Assembly (NCBI GenBank): GCA_002403175.1
Contig: DHHG01000151.1
Coordinates: 1 to 6,278 of the forward strand
From: Syntrophaceae bacterium UBA4778
Lineage (GTDB): Bacteria > Desulfobacterota > Syntrophia > Syntrophales > UBA4778
Reading direction: 5' to 3'
DNA length: 6,278 bases
Shown here: positions 5,341-6,278 of the stretch, in pieces
Numbering within the stretch: position 1 is the stretch's first letter
Layout: every line of letters starts with the position of its first letter
Notes under the pieces: generated by a model
The model's database searches: none
Told to the model about the DNA's origin: nothing
Seen by the model: only the letters and a program-made list of their open reading frames with translations
Program-made: the position numbers and the translations under genes

Positions 5341-5925
5341 ATGAAAAAATCAGTGGGAGCAAAAACGCTGGCCATGCCGGCTCCTGTCTGGCTGGTCGGT
5401 ACCTATGATGAAGCGGGTAAATCCAATATAATGACCGCCGCTTGGGGATGCATCTGCTGCTCGCAGCCCCCGTGTGTCACGGTCTCGCTGCGCAAGGCGA
5501 CATACAGCTATGCCGCAATTGAGAAGCGCGGCGCTTATACCGTCAGCATCCCATCGGAAGCGCAAGTGGCTCAAGCCGACTACGTAGGGACCGCCTCCGG
5601 GCGAAAAAATGATAAATTTGCCGATTGTGGCTGGACTCCCGTCAAAAGCGAGCTGGTGGATGCCCCCTATGTCGCGGAATCGCCTTTGGTTCTGGAATGC
5701 CGTTTGCTTCACATGCTGGAAGTTGGCCTGCACACATTGTTTATCGGAGAGATTATGGATGTGAAAGCAGATGAATCGGTAGTGGGCGAAAAAGGGTTTC
5801 CCGATATTGCCAGAGTGAAGCCCCTGATCTGGGATCCTGCTCTGATGGGATATTACGGGATCGGAAAGTTTCTGGGCAAGGCCTGGGATATCGGAAAGGG
5901 CATCGGAGAAAAAACCGAGAGCTAG
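5341..5925 (+). CDS. Flavin reductase family protein (flavoredoxin-like FMN-binding split barrel)
   Basis: 194-residue cytoplasmic protein of the flavin-reductase-like fold, which binds FMN and passes electrons between reduced nucleotides or other donors and small acceptors. Family features in order: PAPVWLVGTYDEAGKSNIMT (13-32), the first strands and turn that form the FMN phosphate region; PPCVTVSLRK (43-52); the strand GAYTVSIPS (64-72); the DYVGTASGRKNDKF stretch (80-93), the typical G-x-x-S-G-x-x-x-D-K-F motif; VDAPYVAESPLVLEC (106-120); and GLHTLFIGEIMDV (129-141). The length is usual for flavoredoxins. The C-terminus (about 160-194), with PLIWDPALMGYYGIGKFLG, also resembles single-gene members of anaerobes. 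Cys37, C39, C40 and C45 cluster near the flavin pocket, which is unusual enough to note. It has its own promoter and terminator; its electron partner is not shown by the context. In sulfate reducers related proteins help electron flow in sulfite reduction, but that role is only one option here. Confidence 0.9.
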   Translation: MKKSVGAKTLAMPAPVWLVGTYDEAGKSNIMTAAWGCICCSQPPCVTVSLRKATYSYAAIEKRGAYTVSIPSEAQVAQADYVGTASGRKNDKFADCGWTPVKSELVDAPYVAESPLVLECRLLHMLEVGLHTLFIGEIMDVKADESVVGEKGFPDIARVKPLIWDPALMGYYGIGKFLGKAWDIGKGIGEKTES

Positions 5926-5956
5926 GGAACATCCTCGTGAACGGATCATTATAACG

Positions 5957-5980
5957 AAAGGGCCTCCTCGGAGGCCCTTT
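5957..5980 (+). terminator. Strong hairpin terminator after the flavin-reductase-like gene
   Basis: AAAGGGCCTCC (5957-5967) and GGAGGCCCTTT (5970-5980) are exact inverted repeats; in practice the top pairs open to give a four-base loop. The TTT closing the stem is followed by CTCGACTCTG and then six Ts at 5992-5997. It begins 31 bases after the stop codon. The A-run on the left side means it may also stop transcripts coming from the minus-strand gene. Confidence 0.8.
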
Positions 5981-6067
5981 CTCGACTCTGCTTTTTTATC
6001 GTAAGGTCACCAGCCTTGCTCTCTTTTTTTCGCTGAAATCCTTACTATTCACCCGCGAACGATTTTC

Positions 6068-6087
6068 AAAAACACACGTGCTGTGTT
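6068..6087 (-). terminator. Possible terminator of the minus-strand methyltransferase-like gene
   Basis: Read on the minus strand, AACACA (6087-6082) pairs with TGTGTT (6076-6071) around the loop GCACG, and the stem runs into three further Ts. The stem has only six pairs, so it is weak. It lies 11 bases after the stop of the convergent gene. Positions 5998-6067 hold no other feature that I can see. Confidence 0.4.
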
Positions 6088-6098
6088 CGTCTTATTTT

Positions 6099-6278
6099 TT
6101 ATGGTTTCAACCCGGGTATCCACATAGGGACCTGTTTCTGATATTTTTTGTAAACATCGCCCATTTCCAACTGCGCCGTCTTTTCCTCGAGCCAGGTGCC
6201 TAACAATACATAGATCGTACCCAGAATTGCAAATTCCAGGCGGCCATAGGACATGCGAATTGCCTCAAAATAAATGTT
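6099..6278 (-). CDS. C-terminal end of an NnrU / isoprenylcysteine methyltransferase-like membrane protein, partial
   Basis: The minus strand is open from the window edge to TAA at 6101-6099 and encodes 59 residues, the end of a longer protein whose start is beyond the right edge. The sequence contains a hydrophobic helix, LEFAILGTIYVLLGTW (14-29 of the visible part), directly followed by LEEKTAQLEMGDVYKKYQ (30-47) and KQVPMWIPGLKP. The order helix, then L-E-E, then a Y-x-x-Y and V-P-x-x-I-P ending is the signature tail of the membrane methyltransferase group that includes isoprenylcysteine methyltransferase, phospholipid methyltransferases, NnrU and methanethiol S-methyltransferase. Within this group the E-E and Y-x-x-Y residues line the SAM pocket. 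Which member it is cannot be told from the tail. The gene is convergent with the flavoprotein gene and its own promoter is outside the window. Confidence 0.75.
   Translation of the reverse strand, partial: NIYFEAIRMSYGRLEFAILGTIYVLLGTWLEEKTAQLEMGDVYKKYQKQVPMWIPGLKP

Noticed and set aside
6001..6029. A second terminator made of AAGG / CCTT followed by a T-run.
   Set aside because: The stem has only four base pairs around a seven-base loop, too weak to support despite the Ts.

Overview
The window carries most of a same-strand operon, then a separately transcribed flavoprotein gene, then the tail of a convergent gene entering from the right edge. Base composition is mid-GC. Genes are tightly packed, and position 945-1095 holds an intergenic palindromic repeat of a kind I associate with anaerobic deltaproteobacteria (Desulfobacterota / Syntrophobacterota, Geobacter relatives). 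Together with an oxygen-sensitive radical SAM enzyme and a flavoredoxin-like protein, this suggests a strict anaerobe of that group. This is an inference from style and content; no marker gene is present.

Region 1 (1-5078) is a metal-chelate uptake operon with unusual passengers. It reads: a FecCD/BtuC-type inner-membrane permease (5' end outside the window), a 151-bp imperfect palindromic repeat, a class I SAM methyltransferase, a periplasmic FecB/BtuF-type binding protein, a radical SAM protein resembling the AmmeMemoRadiSam / glycyl-radical-activase group, and a 375-residue protein I do not recognise. From 1183 to 5078 the genes overlap or are separated by 6-16 bases, so they are almost certainly co-transcribed and a hairpin with a U-rich tail (5134-5163) closes the unit. 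No ABC ATPase is present. A good ribosome binding site and a GTG codon overlap the permease stop exactly where an ATPase gene would normally begin, but that frame stops after seven codons inside the repeat. The ATPase may have been lost at the repeat junction, or may lie upstream of the window.

Region 2 (5079-5980) starts with a near-consensus sigma-70 promoter (TTGACA, 17 bases, TATACT) and a leader of about 140 bases with two mutually competing hairpins and a possible anti-Shine-Dalgarno. It drives a 194-residue flavin-reductase/flavoredoxin-like protein that ends at a strong hairpin terminator.

Region 3 (5981-6278) is a convergent intergenic stretch followed by the last 59 codons of a minus-strand gene for an NnrU / isoprenylcysteine-methyltransferase-like membrane protein.

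Working model (inference): the binding protein and permease import a chelated metal or corrinoid-like compound, and the co-transcribed methyltransferase, radical SAM enzyme and unknown protein make, modify or use the ligand or the metal. The substrate cannot be read from the sequence.
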